A DNA stretch of 64,000 bases from Abiotrophia defectiva ATCC 49176 (GCF_000160075.2 NZ_KI535340.1:650711-714710), one strand, 5' to 3'. Counted from the first letter of the stretch, positions 42,785 to 52,111 are shown. The notes: generated by a model from the letters alone, not told the origin. Program-made: numbers and translations.

Positions 42785-43382
42785 GCGGAATCACTCCTTG
42801 CCGGCGCCATTCTCTCAAATAGAAGGACGACAAGCTAGTCACCCAGAGAGGGACCGCGAAGATAAAGGCCAAGGCTGGGAAGGTCATCACCACCCAGACA
42901 ATAACCAAACTATAAACCAAGGTCAGGAGATTGGGACGAGGCGTCACCAAGAGTTGGAAGAAGCTAAACTTAATGAATTGGCTAGCTTCCCCCTGGTAGA
43001 CTACCCGCATTTGACTCTCTGCAACCAAAGCTAGGTTCACCAGAACTAGAACCGTCACTTGGATAACAAGGGCCACCAAGAAGATCAGGCCTCGCATTTG
43101 AGAGGTAATAAAAATCAACCAGCACAGGAAAACAGACAAGAGGGTATAGAAGAGATTGAGCCCCCAACTATCACGACGATTGGCCTTATAGCTATCCCAA
43201 AAACTAGAGAAGGTCAGCAGGTCTGCCCGCCATTTAGCTTTTTGATGGGCTTCAGTTAAGGCCGTCAGACTAGCCATAGTGCCAAAAAGGCCCAAACCAG
43301 CCAACCAACCCAACCAGAAATAGGCGGCTCCCTTCATCCAATAGTAGACTCGCATCATCATCTCAACAAGTTTAGTTTCCAT
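42756..43382 (-). CDS. YesL-like DUF624 membrane protein
   Basis: The 208-residue protein has five or six membrane segments and the DUF624 pattern (YYWMKGAAYFWLGWLAGLGL near 12-31; WRADLLTFSSFWDSYKANRR near 52-71). DUF624 genes usually sit beside YesMN systems and oligosaccharide ABC transporters; the exact role is unknown. GAGGAGG precedes the ATG. It overlaps GH92 by 11 bp and the kinase gene by 29 bp. Confidence 0.9.
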   Translation of the reverse strand: METKLVEMMMRVYYWMKGAAYFWLGWLAGLGLFGTMASLTALTEAHQKAKWRADLLTFSSFWDSYKANRRDSWGLNLFYTLLSVFLCWLIFITSQMRGLIFLVALVIQVTVLVLVNLALVAESQMRVVYQGEASQFIKFSFFQLLVTPRPNLLTLVYSLVIVWVVMTFPALAFIFAVPLWVTSLSSFYLREWRRQGVIPHEPEESQPL

Positions 43383-45654
43383 GCGCTTCCTCCTCTATCT
43401 TACAATCAAGACTATTATACTCCCTTTGGCCATTTAGCGCTAGAGAAAACGGTCTTAAAGATGCTTCCAACGGCTTGATTGACGGCAGCAAGCCAAGTTC
43501 TTGCTCCAATTGGCCACCCGCCATGATATCTTCATAAGTCAGGAAGTGAGCAGCATAATCTCGGCCATTTAATTGGCGGCTCAAAACTACATTGAGTACC
43601 TGGCTAGGATTCAGGGTAGTCCATTGGAAGCTCCGTCCCTCACTTAGGTTGAGACTGGCTCGGTCCCAGATGCTGATCCCTAAGACATATTGATTAGTCC
43701 CCGGTGTGACGGCATAAATTCCCAGAGAACTCAAAACAAACCAGGCTGATAAGGAGCCGTTGTCCTCATCGCCAATATAACCTTCTTCTTCCAACTTAAA
43801 GGCTTCTAGCATGAGCGATTTAAGCAATTGATGGGCCATATGTGGGTAGCCAGCATAGATTGGCAAATAAGGCAAATGGAAGCTGGGCTGATTGGACAGG
43901 GCAAGCTGGCCCCAATCGCGGCGGGCCATTTCTAACATTTCATGAATTTCATAGCCATAGCCATCCACCCGGTAGCTAGCTGGTTGATTAACCAAGGCCT
44001 GCAGTTGCTGGTAGAAGGCAGCATCCCCGCCATGTAGGGCCACTAAATCAGCTAAATTATGATAGACTGCGAAAGACTGCTGCCATGCAGATCCCTCGGT
44101 ATAAGGTCCACCCCAGGCCTGGCTAACAAAGCTGTCTAGGAAGTGGCCCTCTTGATCCTTGGCCCGCATCAGGCCACTTTCGTCATCGAAAAGCTGGCGG
44201 TAGTTGAGTGATTGTTGGCGGTAGTCCTTAGCTCTCTCCCAATCGCCCAAGGCCTGGGCTACCTGACTAATACAGAAGTCACTATAGGCGTAGTCCAAAC
44301 TTTTATTAACCGACTCGCCGTAGCTTGCTGGCAAATAGCCCAAACGACGATAGTCACCCGCCCCCTGGCGACCTTCCAAGTGGTGGCCACTCTCTGTCTC
44401 AGCCGTATAAAGCATGGCCTGATAAAGCTCCTGAGCTAATTCTTCAGGCACTAACCCCTTGACGATGGCATCCGCTATGACCGCATCTACTAGGGTACCT
44501 GGCATGAGCCCCCGCTCATCAGGAGACAGCCATTTAGGCAAGAAGCCATCTTCTCGGGCAACCGCTAGAATACCTTCTAGGAAGAGTGGAACCATTTCAG
44601 GCACAATTAAGGCATAGAGTGGGTAGTTAGTCCGGAAGGTGTCCCAGTAGCCATTGTTGGTGAAGAAGTAACCAGGCTCCAACTTACCCGTATAAGGCGA
44701 TTGATGAATCGGCTCTCCAGCCTCTGACCACTCATAGGCCGCTTGAGGGAAGGTGGCCGTCCGATAGAGACAATGATAGAATCGATTGACTAACTTGTCC
44801 TCTCGATGACTAACTGTCAAACGGCTTAGATAGGCCTCCCATGCGGCCTCCGTCTGAGCGCACTGCTGGTCCCAGGACTGGCCGAAGAAATTGGATTGCT
44901 GATAATTAAGCTCCAGCTGGTCTGGGCTAATATAAGAGGTCACCCATTCCAAGTGCAAGAACTGACTTGGGACAGCTTCAATACCGTCCAACTCTAGCCA
45001 AAGTTGCTGAAGCCCCTCTCCCAAACTCACCACCTGGCAAAGCTTGAAGGATACACCTTCAGGCGCTTGCATGCTACTGTATTGCCCATACTGGCCATAC
45101 TTAGAACCTGCTAGTTGATTAGTATAGAAGCTTAATTGACGCCCCTCTAGCTCATACCAGCCACTTTGTGCCAGAACCAAGCTCATGACCCAATGTCCCT
45201 TAGGATAGCGCCGGTCAGGTGTCACCTTAAGACTGGCCCCATCCCGCGTTGGACAACAAGCCACCTGCAAGCCGTCCCGTAAACGTTGATAGGACAAAAA
45301 GCCTGGCCGAAATTGAGCTAAATCACCGCGATAGCCAGAACTTGCTAATTCTCGACTGGCCTCAGCCGACAACGGACTCTTAAGTTGATCCCACTCCTTA
45401 TCCGTTAGACAGGCCACCTGCCAAGTCACCCAGGCAAAGTCGCCCATCCAGGGACTGGGTTGGTGGGTCAAACGAATCCCAAAGGCAGTCCCATCTTCCG
45501 GATGGAAAAAGCGTGCCTCTCTAGGCCGGGTTTCCAAAACAAAATGGTTCATGCCAAAGGGGACCCCAGTATAAGGCAGGGTGTTGCCCTGGCCCAAGCG
45601 GTGACTATTCCGTGTTCCCCAACGAGTATCAATGGTTTGGTAAGGGGCTGACAT
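43372..45654 (-). CDS. GH92 alpha-mannosidase-like enzyme
   Basis: The 760-residue protein has the GH92 layout of a beta-sandwich followed by an (alpha/alpha)6 barrel. Signatures include NTLPYTGVPFGMNHF near 25, FFTNNGYWDTFRTNYPLYAL near 325 and GDEDNGSLSAWFVLSSLGIY followed by AVTPG near 640. GH92 enzymes are calcium-dependent exo-alpha-mannosidases that trim high-mannose N-glycans. It lacks a signal peptide, so it works on imported oligosaccharide, as in streptococci. It is in an operon with the LplABC-type transporter and YesLMN genes. AAAGGAAG precedes the ATG. Confidence 0.92.
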   Translation of the reverse strand: MSAPYQTIDTRWGTRNSHRLGQGNTLPYTGVPFGMNHFVLETRPREARFFHPEDGTAFGIRLTHQPSPWMGDFAWVTWQVACLTDKEWDQLKSPLSAEASRELASSGYRGDLAQFRPGFLSYQRLRDGLQVACCPTRDGASLKVTPDRRYPKGHWVMSLVLAQSGWYELEGRQLSFYTNQLAGSKYGQYGQYSSMQAPEGVSFKLCQVVSLGEGLQQLWLELDGIEAVPSQFLHLEWVTSYISPDQLELNYQQSNFFGQSWDQQCAQTEAAWEAYLSRLTVSHREDKLVNRFYHCLYRTATFPQAAYEWSEAGEPIHQSPYTGKLEPGYFFTNNGYWDTFRTNYPLYALIVPEMVPLFLEGILAVAREDGFLPKWLSPDERGLMPGTLVDAVIADAIVKGLVPEELAQELYQAMLYTAETESGHHLEGRQGAGDYRRLGYLPASYGESVNKSLDYAYSDFCISQVAQALGDWERAKDYRQQSLNYRQLFDDESGLMRAKDQEGHFLDSFVSQAWGGPYTEGSAWQQSFAVYHNLADLVALHGGDAAFYQQLQALVNQPASYRVDGYGYEIHEMLEMARRDWGQLALSNQPSFHLPYLPIYAGYPHMAHQLLKSLMLEAFKLEEEGYIGDEDNGSLSAWFVLSSLGIYAVTPGTNQYVLGISIWDRASLNLSEGRSFQWTTLNPSQVLNVVLSRQLNGRDYAAHFLTYEDIMAGGQLEQELGLLPSIKPLEASLRPFSLALNGQREYNSLDCKIEEEAHGN

Positions 45655-45760
45655 CTCTTTTCTTCCTTTCTTTCAATCCTCAATCTTTGATCCGAGGGAG
45701 TGCAAAAGCTCCCGACTTCTGCTTCCGAGCCACAAGGCTTGAGCCGTCTGTTAACAACAA

Positions 45761-45785
45761 GAGGCTGGAACTGAGTCCCAGCCTC
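45761..45785 (-). terminator. Hairpin between binding-protein and GH92 genes
   Basis: GAGGCTGG pairs with CCAGCCTC; the minus-strand tail TTGTTGTT is weak. It probably lowers rather than stops transcription into GH92, since no clear promoter follows. Confidence 0.55.
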
Positions 45786-45802
45786 GCCTCATTCATTAGG
45801 CA

Positions 45803-47257
45803 TTAGTTTTTGTTTTTCAAGAATTCGTCGTATTGACGTTGCATTTCTTCCTTGATTTTATCAATACCTGCGTCTTTCAAAGCTTTGTTGAATTCAGGCA
45901 ATACTTTTTCAGGGTCAACTGTACCAGTGTGGAGACCTGCAACATATTCGTTAACAACGTTGTTGACGTTAGCAATTTCATCCGCTACAGGTTCTTGGTT
46001 GAAGTTGAAACCTAAGAGTGGAGAATCAGTTGCTTCTTTCAAGCCTTTTTCAGAAGCAGCCAATTGTTCTGGTGTGACGCGTTCATCCTTGTAAAGCAAG
46101 GCAGCATTCCCTGTGTTCCAGGCAGACATGTGAGTTGCGCCTTCGTTGTACTTAGGCAAGAGTTTGATCTTGTCTTCGCCAACTTTTTCCCAGTTTTCGC
46201 CTTCAAGACCATAAACCAAGGTGTTCATGATTTCTGGTTTAGAGTTGATGTAGTTGAGCAATTTCACTGACTCTTCAACGTGGTCAGAGTTTTGCGCGAC
46301 AACGAAGTTAGACATACGTGCTTGAGCGTTTGTCTTGATGATAGAGTCGCCGTGAGGCACGATTTCTAAGTCTTTACCAGAAACAGCACGGAGTAAGTAG
46401 TTACCGTAGTCACGTGGCCCTACTGTTTCACGACGCATGAACCAGGTATCCGCATCTAATGGGTAACCTTGGTCAGAAGTGGCAGCATCTTTAGGAACAA
46501 AGCCTTTTTCGTAGAATTCGTGCATTACTTTGATTTCTGGAATGAAGGCATCTGTTTCTTCATAAGGGTTCACGATCTTAGCGGTGTCGCCTTTGAGGTA
46601 AACCCCGAGTGGTACGGCATCACCAATGACATAGTCAAAGTCATGCCCTACACGCCAACCACGACCGGCAGCTAAAGGCGCTACACCAGGTTCTTTGTCT
46701 TTAATGGTTTGTAAGAGAGGCTCTACGTCTTTGAGTTCTTTGATACCGTCTAGTTTGAGGTTATATTTCTTCAAGAAGGTTGGGTTGAAGGTGTAGAATT
46801 CTTGTGCATACACGTTCCCGTTTACTGGGAAAGCATACATCTTGCCGTCAACTGTGTTCCCTTTGATGTAAGCTTCGTCTAAGTACTTGAAGGAGTCTTG
46901 AGCGTGTTCTTTGATTAAGTCGGTCAAGTCAGCATAAGCGCCTTTTGAAGCATTTTGGATATAACCAGAAGCACGCGCGATGTCGTATTTTTCACCTGAG
47001 TTGGTCATCACGTTCATCTTGTCATCGTACTCACCCCAACCTAGGTAGCGGATTTCAAGTTTAAGGTTTAAGTCACGAACAAAAGCTTCGTTAACTTTAG
47101 CCAAAAGTTGATCCAAGTTATCAGGTGGTGTCCCGATTTGGTACATGGTGATAGTAGTTGGCTCTTCAGCTTTAACAGCTGGAGTGAAGACAGAAGCTAC
47201 AGATACTGCTGCTAAAGCAGACATAGCCATATTACGTACAAGACGTTTCATTTTCAT
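45803..47257 (-). CDS. Oligosaccharide ABC substrate-binding protein, LplA/YtcQ-like, no lipobox
   Basis: The 484-residue protein has a signal peptide (about 1-30, ending TPAVKAEEP) cut by signal peptidase I and no lipobox cysteine. The solute-binding domain spans about 35-400, with MYQIGTPPDNLDQLLAKVNE near 39, and the C-terminus (about 340-484) is DUF3502-like. It likely binds mannose-rich or other host oligosaccharides delivered to the adjoining LplBC-type permeases. GGAGG precedes the ATG. The lack of an anchor resembles the alpha-galactoside binding protein at 10.3 kb. Confidence 0.9.
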   Translation of the reverse strand: MKMKRLVRNMAMSALAAVSVASVFTPAVKAEEPTTITMYQIGTPPDNLDQLLAKVNEAFVRDLNLKLEIRYLGWGEYDDKMNVMTNSGEKYDIARASGYIQNASKGAYADLTDLIKEHAQDSFKYLDEAYIKGNTVDGKMYAFPVNGNVYAQEFYTFNPTFLKKYNLKLDGIKELKDVEPLLQTIKDKEPGVAPLAAGRGWRVGHDFDYVIGDAVPLGVYLKGDTAKIVNPYEETDAFIPEIKVMHEFYEKGFVPKDAATSDQGYPLDADTWFMRRETVGPRDYGNYLLRAVSGKDLEIVPHGDSIIKTNAQARMSNFVVAQNSDHVEESVKLLNYINSKPEIMNTLVYGLEGENWEKVGEDKIKLLPKYNEGATHMSAWNTGNAALLYKDERVTPEQLAASEKGLKEATDSPLLGFNFNQEPVADEIANVNNVVNEYVAGLHTGTVDPEKVLPEFNKALKDAGIDKIKEEMQRQYDEFLKNKN

Positions 47258-47316
47258 TGTGGATTCCTCCTAAAATTTTTATATTGTTATTACCTGTAAG
47301 AATGGGGTGGTCACGT

Positions 47317-48237
47317 CTATTCCTTGACGCCACCGATGGTTAAACCAGAAATAAAGTATTTCTGGAAGAAAGGATAGCTTAAGGCGATTGGCAAGGTTGA
47401 GATAACCACCATGGCCATACGCGTTGCTTCCCGCGGAATGGAGACGCCCGATACGGCCGAAGCCCCTTGGGCAGCATTTTTAACGATATAGTCAATATTG
47501 GCTTGGATTTGCATCAAGACATATTGCAGTGGGAAGAGGTTTTGATCATCTAAGTAAAGCAAAGCGCTAAACCAGTCGTTCCAGAAACCAATAGCCGCAA
47601 AGAGAGAGATAGTTGCAATCCCTGGGATGGCCAGTGGTAAGACGATTTGACGGAAAATCCGAAATTCGCCTGCCCCGTCAATCCGAGCGGATTCAATGAT
47701 GGATTCAGGAATAGACTTGCGGAAGAAGGTCCGCATGATGATGACGTTGAATGGACTCAAGGCCATTGGCAAAATCAAGGCCCAGATAGAGTTTCTTAGC
47801 TTGAGCAAGGAAGTCATCACGATATAGCTTGGCACCATCCCAGCCCCTACCAACATGGTCACCAAAATGATGAAGAGGAAGAAGCGGCGGAAGATGAAGT
47901 AAGGTCGTGATAAGGCATAGGCATAAGTCGAGGTCACCGTTACGTTAATCAAGGTCCCAACCACGGTCACGAAGACTGTCACCATAAAGGCATTGACGAT
48001 GGTAGAACTTTGCGTAAAGAGATACTCGTAACCTGCCGTAGACCAGGCATCCGGAATCAAGCGATAGCCGTTCCGCACAATGGAGTTTTCATCGGTCAGC
48101 GATAAGATGATAACAAAGATGAAGGGAAAGACACCCGTCAAACCAACCAAGGTCATCAGAAGACTGAAGAAGAAGTTAGCTTTGGGGCCGAAGGTATCCA
48201 CCGATACCTTGCCCAGTTTTTTCTTGGTCTGAGTCAT
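47317..48237 (-). CDS. Oligosaccharide ABC permease, LplC/YtcP-like
   Basis: The 306-residue permease has six membrane segments and the EAA loop IIESARIDGAGEFRIFRQIV near 193-212. The C-terminus ISGLTIGGVKE is typical of LplC/YtcP proteins. AGGAGG lies 8 bases before the ATG, and the gene follows the LplB-like permease by 11 bp. Confidence 0.92.
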   Translation of the reverse strand: MTQTKKKLGKVSVDTFGPKANFFFSLLMTLVGLTGVFPFIFVIILSLTDENSIVRNGYRLIPDAWSTAGYEYLFTQSSTIVNAFMVTVFVTVVGTLINVTVTSTYAYALSRPYFIFRRFFLFIILVTMLVGAGMVPSYIVMTSLLKLRNSIWALILPMALSPFNVIIMRTFFRKSIPESIIESARIDGAGEFRIFRQIVLPLAIPGIATISLFAAIGFWNDWFSALLYLDDQNLFPLQYVLMQIQANIDYIVKNAAQGASAVSGVSIPREATRMAMVVISTLPIALSYPFFQKYFISGLTIGGVKE

Positions 48238-48248
48238 GGTGGCACCTC

Positions 48249-49205
48249 CTAGAATAGAGCAGAATCTGGATCAATCTTGCGCACAATCAAGTTAGCTGAC
48301 AGCAACAAGATGAAACCAACGAAGGACTGATAAAGCCCGGCTGCGGTGGTCATCCCCAGGTTCCCTGCGTTTTTCAAACCATCATAGATATAGGTATCTA
48401 AGACGGACGTCACATTCTTAAGTGGACCAGATTGAAGTGGCACTTGGTAGAAGAGACCGAAGTCGGCCCGGAAGATGTTCCCAATCCCCAAGATAACCAG
48501 AATAATCATCATAGGCACCAAATGTGGAATCACGACGTGACGGATTTGATCCCACTTGCTAGCGCCATCCATTTGAGCGGCTTCATAGTAGGTCCGGTCA
48601 ATCCCCACGATGGTCGCGAAGTAGATAATGGAGGAATAACCAATCCCTTTCCAAATCCCCATGAAGACAAGGAATGGTGGCCACATATCAGGTGTTGTAT
48701 ACCAGTTAGTGTCGGCCTTCATGCCCATATCCCCTAACATTTGGTTCAAAAGACCGCGGTCAGTAGATAGGAAGGTTAAGACGAAGATACTGATGATAAC
48801 CCATGACAAGAAATAAGGTAAGAGCATGGAGGTTTGAATGGTCTTAACCAAGAGCTTGCTGCGTAATTGGCTGAGAATAATCGCGAACATAACGGCGAAG
48901 ATAAGGCCAATAATAATGAAGGCTAGGTTGTATAAGACGGTGTTTCGGGTAATGAGATAGGCCTTAGAACTTGAAAATAGGTAGTTAAAGTTGGCGAACC
49001 CTACCCATTTACTGTCGAGGATGGACTGAACAAATCCTCCCTTGGAGAAACGGAATTGCTTAAAGGCCACTACGTTCCCTAATACTGGAATATAGTAGAA
49101 AAAAATGAGCCAAATCAGCCCTGGTAAAGTCATAATGAGCAAGGGTATATTTTGTTTCCATTTGCGTCGTTTTTTGGAGCTTTTAGCTTTTTTCGCTGCT
49201 TCCAT
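48249..49205 (-). CDS. Oligosaccharide ABC permease, LplB/YteP-like
   Basis: The 318-residue permease has a lysine/arginine-rich head, six membrane segments and the EAA loop YYEAAQMDGASKWDQIRHVV near 210-229. It is the first gene of the transporter-GH92-YesLMN operon. The ATG at 49205 has AGAGGAG 5 bases upstream; a GTG two codons earlier overlaps that site. The promoter region carries a perfect cre box and the 21-bp repeats. Confidence 0.92.
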   Translation of the reverse strand: MEAAKKAKSSKKRRKWKQNIPLLIMTLPGLIWLIFFYYIPVLGNVVAFKQFRFSKGGFVQSILDSKWVGFANFNYLFSSSKAYLITRNTVLYNLAFIIIGLIFAVMFAIILSQLRSKLLVKTIQTSMLLPYFLSWVIISIFVLTFLSTDRGLLNQMLGDMGMKADTNWYTTPDMWPPFLVFMGIWKGIGYSSIIYFATIVGIDRTYYEAAQMDGASKWDQIRHVVIPHLVPMMIILVILGIGNIFRADFGLFYQVPLQSGPLKNVTSVLDTYIYDGLKNAGNLGMTTAAGLYQSFVGFILLLSANLIVRKIDPDSALF

Positions 49206-49221
49206 TGTCACTCCTCTTTTC

Positions 49222-49235
49222 TGTTAACGTTTACA
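49222..49235. promoter_or_regulatory. Perfect cre (CcpA) site
   Basis: TGTTAACGTTTACA fits TGWNANCGNTNWCA at every position. It lies between the -10 box and the start codon of the LplB-like gene, where bound CcpA would block early transcription. Confidence 0.75.
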
Positions 49236-49241
49236 GTTTGT

Positions 49242-49305
49242 ATTATACGCCATTCTCCTTGAGCTTCCTATCCTCAAATCATAGGTAATTTATTAAAAAT
49301 TATAG
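49242..49305 (-). promoter_or_regulatory. Transporter-operon promoter with 21-bp direct repeats
   Basis: The minus-strand -10 TATAAT (49242-49247) has no good -35. Direct repeats CAAATCATAG (ending 49284) and AAAAATTATAG (ending 49305) lie 21 bp apart, starting 25 bp upstream of the -10 box. The same distance is seen at 54170. This is the expected position for an AraC-domain activator. Confidence 0.65.
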
Positions 49306-49456
49306 GTATTAAATCATACATTGTGCACTAAACCCGTATAGGCAAATAGTTATTTCGCCCGAGACTCTAGCAAGCCACTTGTACTTTTTAAGCCCCTCTC
49401 TCGCTGCTAAATTAAGCAGATATTTTACTAGGCTTTATAGTCGCATCAGATCAAAG

Positions 49457-49484
49457 CAAAAAGGCATGACTTCAGTCATGCCTT
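49457..49484 (-). terminator. Terminator of the GH1-ROK operon
   Basis: GGCATGAC pairs with GTCATGCC over TTCA or TGAA, with T5 on the minus strand. Confidence 0.82.
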
Positions 49485-49523
49485 AAATATATACTAAATG
49501 AGTTCGACTCCTTGGAAGCCAGG

Positions 49524-50384
49524 CTAGTCACTAAGTTCAGCAGCTGCCAACCAGGTTACCCCTGCCCCAATCAGATTAGCATCTGCTTGATGGGCACAAG
49601 AACGTACCTGAGGGTAATGGGGGACTTCAGACGCTTCTAAGAAGGTCTTGACCCGCTCTTCTAGTAGCCGACTGAAGTCCTGATTGCCCGACAAGGCGCC
49701 CCCAATCAAAATAAGCGGCAAATCCATAAAGACATAGAGATTATGAATCAAGAGGGCCAGGTCATCTACCATTTGATTGACGGCTTCCTTGGCTTCTGGA
49801 TAACCTTGTGTGGCCAATTCCAAGAGGGCCTTGAAGTCGCTCGACCCATTATAGCGTCGCGCCACATTGACTGGACTCATAGTTGGGCTGACCCGGCGGT
49901 TGAAGTCAACCATGCCATAACCAAACTCTCCGGCAAAGCCCCCTGGCCCCCGGTAGAGCTGACCATTTAAGACTAGGGCACCCCCAATGCCAGAGCCTAA
50001 GACTAGGAGGGCCACTACTTGAGCACCCTGCGCAGCGCCTGAGTGGACTTCAGCCACCGCTGCACAGTTGGCGTCATTTTCTATGGTGACAGGCACTTGG
50101 AAGGCCTGGCTCATCTCTTGAACAAAAGGCCGATGATGGATATAAGGGACGGCACTTATGCCTTCGATAAGGCCCTTGTCCGGCAAGACGGTCCCTGGCA
50201 CGGAAAAGCCGATTCCTTTGATAGGTAGGTCCAATTGTTGGCGGAGTTTAGCAAGCTCGGACTGGAATTCCTCCCAAGTCGCTGGTGTTAGAAACTTGCC
50301 TTGATGGCTCAACACCTGCCCATCAAAGATGCCATACTTAACGCTCGTGCCCCCGACATCACATACTAGTAGATACTCGGTCAT
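49524..50384 (-). CDS. ROK-family sugar kinase
   Basis: The 286-residue protein has the ATP loop VCDVGGTSVKYGIF (about 5-18), the catalytic Asp in TIENDANCAAVAEVHSG (near 100) and GSGIGGALVLNGQLYRGPGG (near 125). The zinc-binding CxCGxxGC motif of typical ROK proteins is missing, and no helix-turn-helix is present, so it is a kinase rather than a NagC-type repressor. It may phosphorylate mannose or glucose released by GH92 or GH1. The ATG at 50384 overlaps the GH1 stop (ATGA), with GGGAGG inside the GH1 gene. Confidence 0.9.
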   Translation of the reverse strand: MTEYLLVCDVGGTSVKYGIFDGQVLSHQGKFLTPATWEEFQSELAKLRQQLDLPIKGIGFSVPGTVLPDKGLIEGISAVPYIHHRPFVQEMSQAFQVPVTIENDANCAAVAEVHSGAAQGAQVVALLVLGSGIGGALVLNGQLYRGPGGFAGEFGYGMVDFNRRVSPTMSPVNVARRYNGSSDFKALLELATQGYPEAKEAVNQMVDDLALLIHNLYVFMDLPLILIGGALSGNQDFSRLLEERVKTFLEASEVPHYPQVRSCAHQADANLIGAGVTWLAAAELSD

Positions 50385-51790
50385 GACATTTCCTCCCACT
50401 CAAAACCGTGATTAGCAGTCAAATCCTTGAACCACCAGCCGGATTGTTTGACGGTCCGGGTCTGGGTATGAATATCGTTAGAGATTAAGCCATAGCGGTT
50501 CTTGTAGGCATTGAGCCAGGACCAACCATCGACTGGCGTCCAGACATGGTAGCCAAAGCAGTTAGCCCCTTCTTGCATAGCTCGGTTGAGCCAGTAGAGG
50601 TGCTCACTGAAGAACTGAATCCGATAGTGATCCTGGATAATGCCTGTCTGATCCAGATAGCGCTCCTCACGCGAAACGCCAATCCCATTCTCGGAGACGA
50701 ACCAAGGGATATTATCATAATTGTCTTGAAGGTTCTTAGCAATATCATAGAGAGCTTGAGGATAGATTTCCCAACCCTTATCCACATTCATACGCCGGCC
50801 TGGCATTTGATAGTCGTTAAAGTAGCGTTGTGGCATCCAGTCAACCGTTAAACTGTTAGGCGAAATTTCTGGCGCCTTGACCCGATGAGGGTGATAGTAG
50901 TTAACCCCGATGTAATCCACGCGATTGTCTCGGATAATGGCTAGCTCTTCTGGCGTCGATTCCCATAACACGCCATCTTTAGCCAGAACGGCCACTAATT
51001 CCTCTGGAAAATGCCCCTTAACTGAAGCATCTAAGAAGAGGCGATTAACAAATAAGTTGGCAAAATGCGCCGCTGCCAAATCTTCTTCAGATTGGCTAGC
51101 TGGATAAGCCGGCGTCAGGTTAAGGGCAATGGTGACTCGACCTGCCGGATTTCGATTGATTTGGCGGTAGGCTTGAATGGCCTTAGCAGAGGCTAGTTGT
51201 AGGTTATAGGCTACTTGCACCGCCTTCTTGCCATCTACCAACATAGGGTAGTGGAAACCATAGAGATACTGGCCTTCTACGACTACCATAGGCTCATTGA
51301 AGGTCATCCAATCGGTCACACGATCGCCGAAACATTCAAAGGCCCGACGCGCAAATTTCACAAAAAGGTCTACGACATGCTTGGACTCCCAACCACCGTA
51401 ACGCTCATAGAGTTCGATAGGCAGATCAAAGTGATGGAGATTGATAATCGGCCGAATACCGGCTGCCAAGAGGGCATCAATGACCCGATTGTAGTAGTCT
51501 ACCCCTTCTGGATTCAAGCTCCCTTCCTCTAAATCATCAATCAAGCGGGTCCATTGAATGGAGGTCCGCAAACTGTTAAAACCTAAGTCCTTAAATAGGG
51601 CAATATCAGACTCATATAAATGGTAGAAATCGGATGCCACATCCGGCCCTACATAGCGGAAGAAATCTTCCGGCTTGGTATCATAATGATAATCGAATAC
51701 ATTGACATGTGGCTTATGGAAACGCCCTTCATTCTGTGGACCAGAGGTTGCCCCGCCCCACCAAAAATCTACTGGAAATGTTACTTTCAT
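50381..51790 (-). CDS. GH1 beta-glycosidase
   Basis: The 469-residue enzyme has the GH1 TIM barrel with the acid/base Glu in WMTFNEPMVV (near 165) and the nucleophile Glu in FVSENGIGV (near 368). The aglycone loop reads WSWLNAYKNRYG: the Ser and Tyr of the 6-phospho-glycosidase phosphate site are present, but the usual Lys is shifted by one and an Asn takes its place. With an ABC rather than PTS context, the substrate may be unphosphorylated. The ATG at 51790 is best spaced from GAGGTG. It is cotranscribed with the ROK gene. Confidence 0.9.
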   Translation of the reverse strand: MKVTFPVDFWWGGATSGPQNEGRFHKPHVNVFDYHYDTKPEDFFRYVGPDVASDFYHLYESDIALFKDLGFNSLRTSIQWTRLIDDLEEGSLNPEGVDYYNRVIDALLAAGIRPIINLHHFDLPIELYERYGGWESKHVVDLFVKFARRAFECFGDRVTDWMTFNEPMVVVEGQYLYGFHYPMLVDGKKAVQVAYNLQLASAKAIQAYRQINRNPAGRVTIALNLTPAYPASQSEEDLAAAHFANLFVNRLFLDASVKGHFPEELVAVLAKDGVLWESTPEELAIIRDNRVDYIGVNYYHPHRVKAPEISPNSLTVDWMPQRYFNDYQMPGRRMNVDKGWEIYPQALYDIAKNLQDNYDNIPWFVSENGIGVSREERYLDQTGIIQDHYRIQFFSEHLYWLNRAMQEGANCFGYHVWTPVDGWSWLNAYKNRYGLISNDIHTQTRTVKQSGWWFKDLTANHGFEWEEMS

Positions 51791-51808
51791 CGTCATCACC
51801 TCACCCTT

Positions 51809-51862
51809 ATTATAGCATGACCCTGACTGTACAAAATATAGACCTTTTGCAACAAACTATAG
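51809..51862 (-). promoter_or_regulatory. GH1-ROK promoter with 21-bp direct repeats
   Basis: The minus-strand -10 TATAAT is at 51809-51814. ACAAAATATAG (ending 51841) and ACAAACTATAG (ending 51862) are exactly 21 bp apart. Here the repeats start 15 bp from the -10 box, one helical turn closer than at the other two promoters. Confidence 0.65.
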
Positions 51863-51937
51863 GCTTATCTTAAAGTGCGCCAAAGGAGCCGGCAAAGGGC
51901 CTATCGTCCGAGCCAGATAATCATAATCATGTTGAAG

Positions 51938-52007
51938 CAATTTTTTACTCCGAGTTGTGGTTAACCACAACTCGTGACAAAATCGTGACCCAACAAGAAG
52001 TTTATAT
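51938..52007. repeat. 70-bp intergenic dyad repeat, copy 2
   Basis: The palindrome at 51952-51973 has arms GAGTTGTGG and CCACAACTC around TTAA and extends one base each side. AAAATCGTGACC follows. It is 54/70 identical to 1113-1182 with no gaps; paired changes in both arms keep the dyad. Confidence 0.7.
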
Positions 52008-52111
52008 AAGGTATAAAGGATGCCTCTATATCAAATAGGGACAGATAAAACATCTCTCACTTGGCCCAAAATCATTTCTCTAAAAGTTCTCTAGCTTTGC
52101 CTGATAGACAG

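Larger units (their letters stand above)
49206..49523. other. Regulatory stretch upstream of the LplB-like gene
   Basis: The 318-bp stretch has no ORF. It contains, from left to right, a cre box, a minus-strand -10 box, two direct repeats and the terminator of the ROK gene. Confidence 0.7.
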
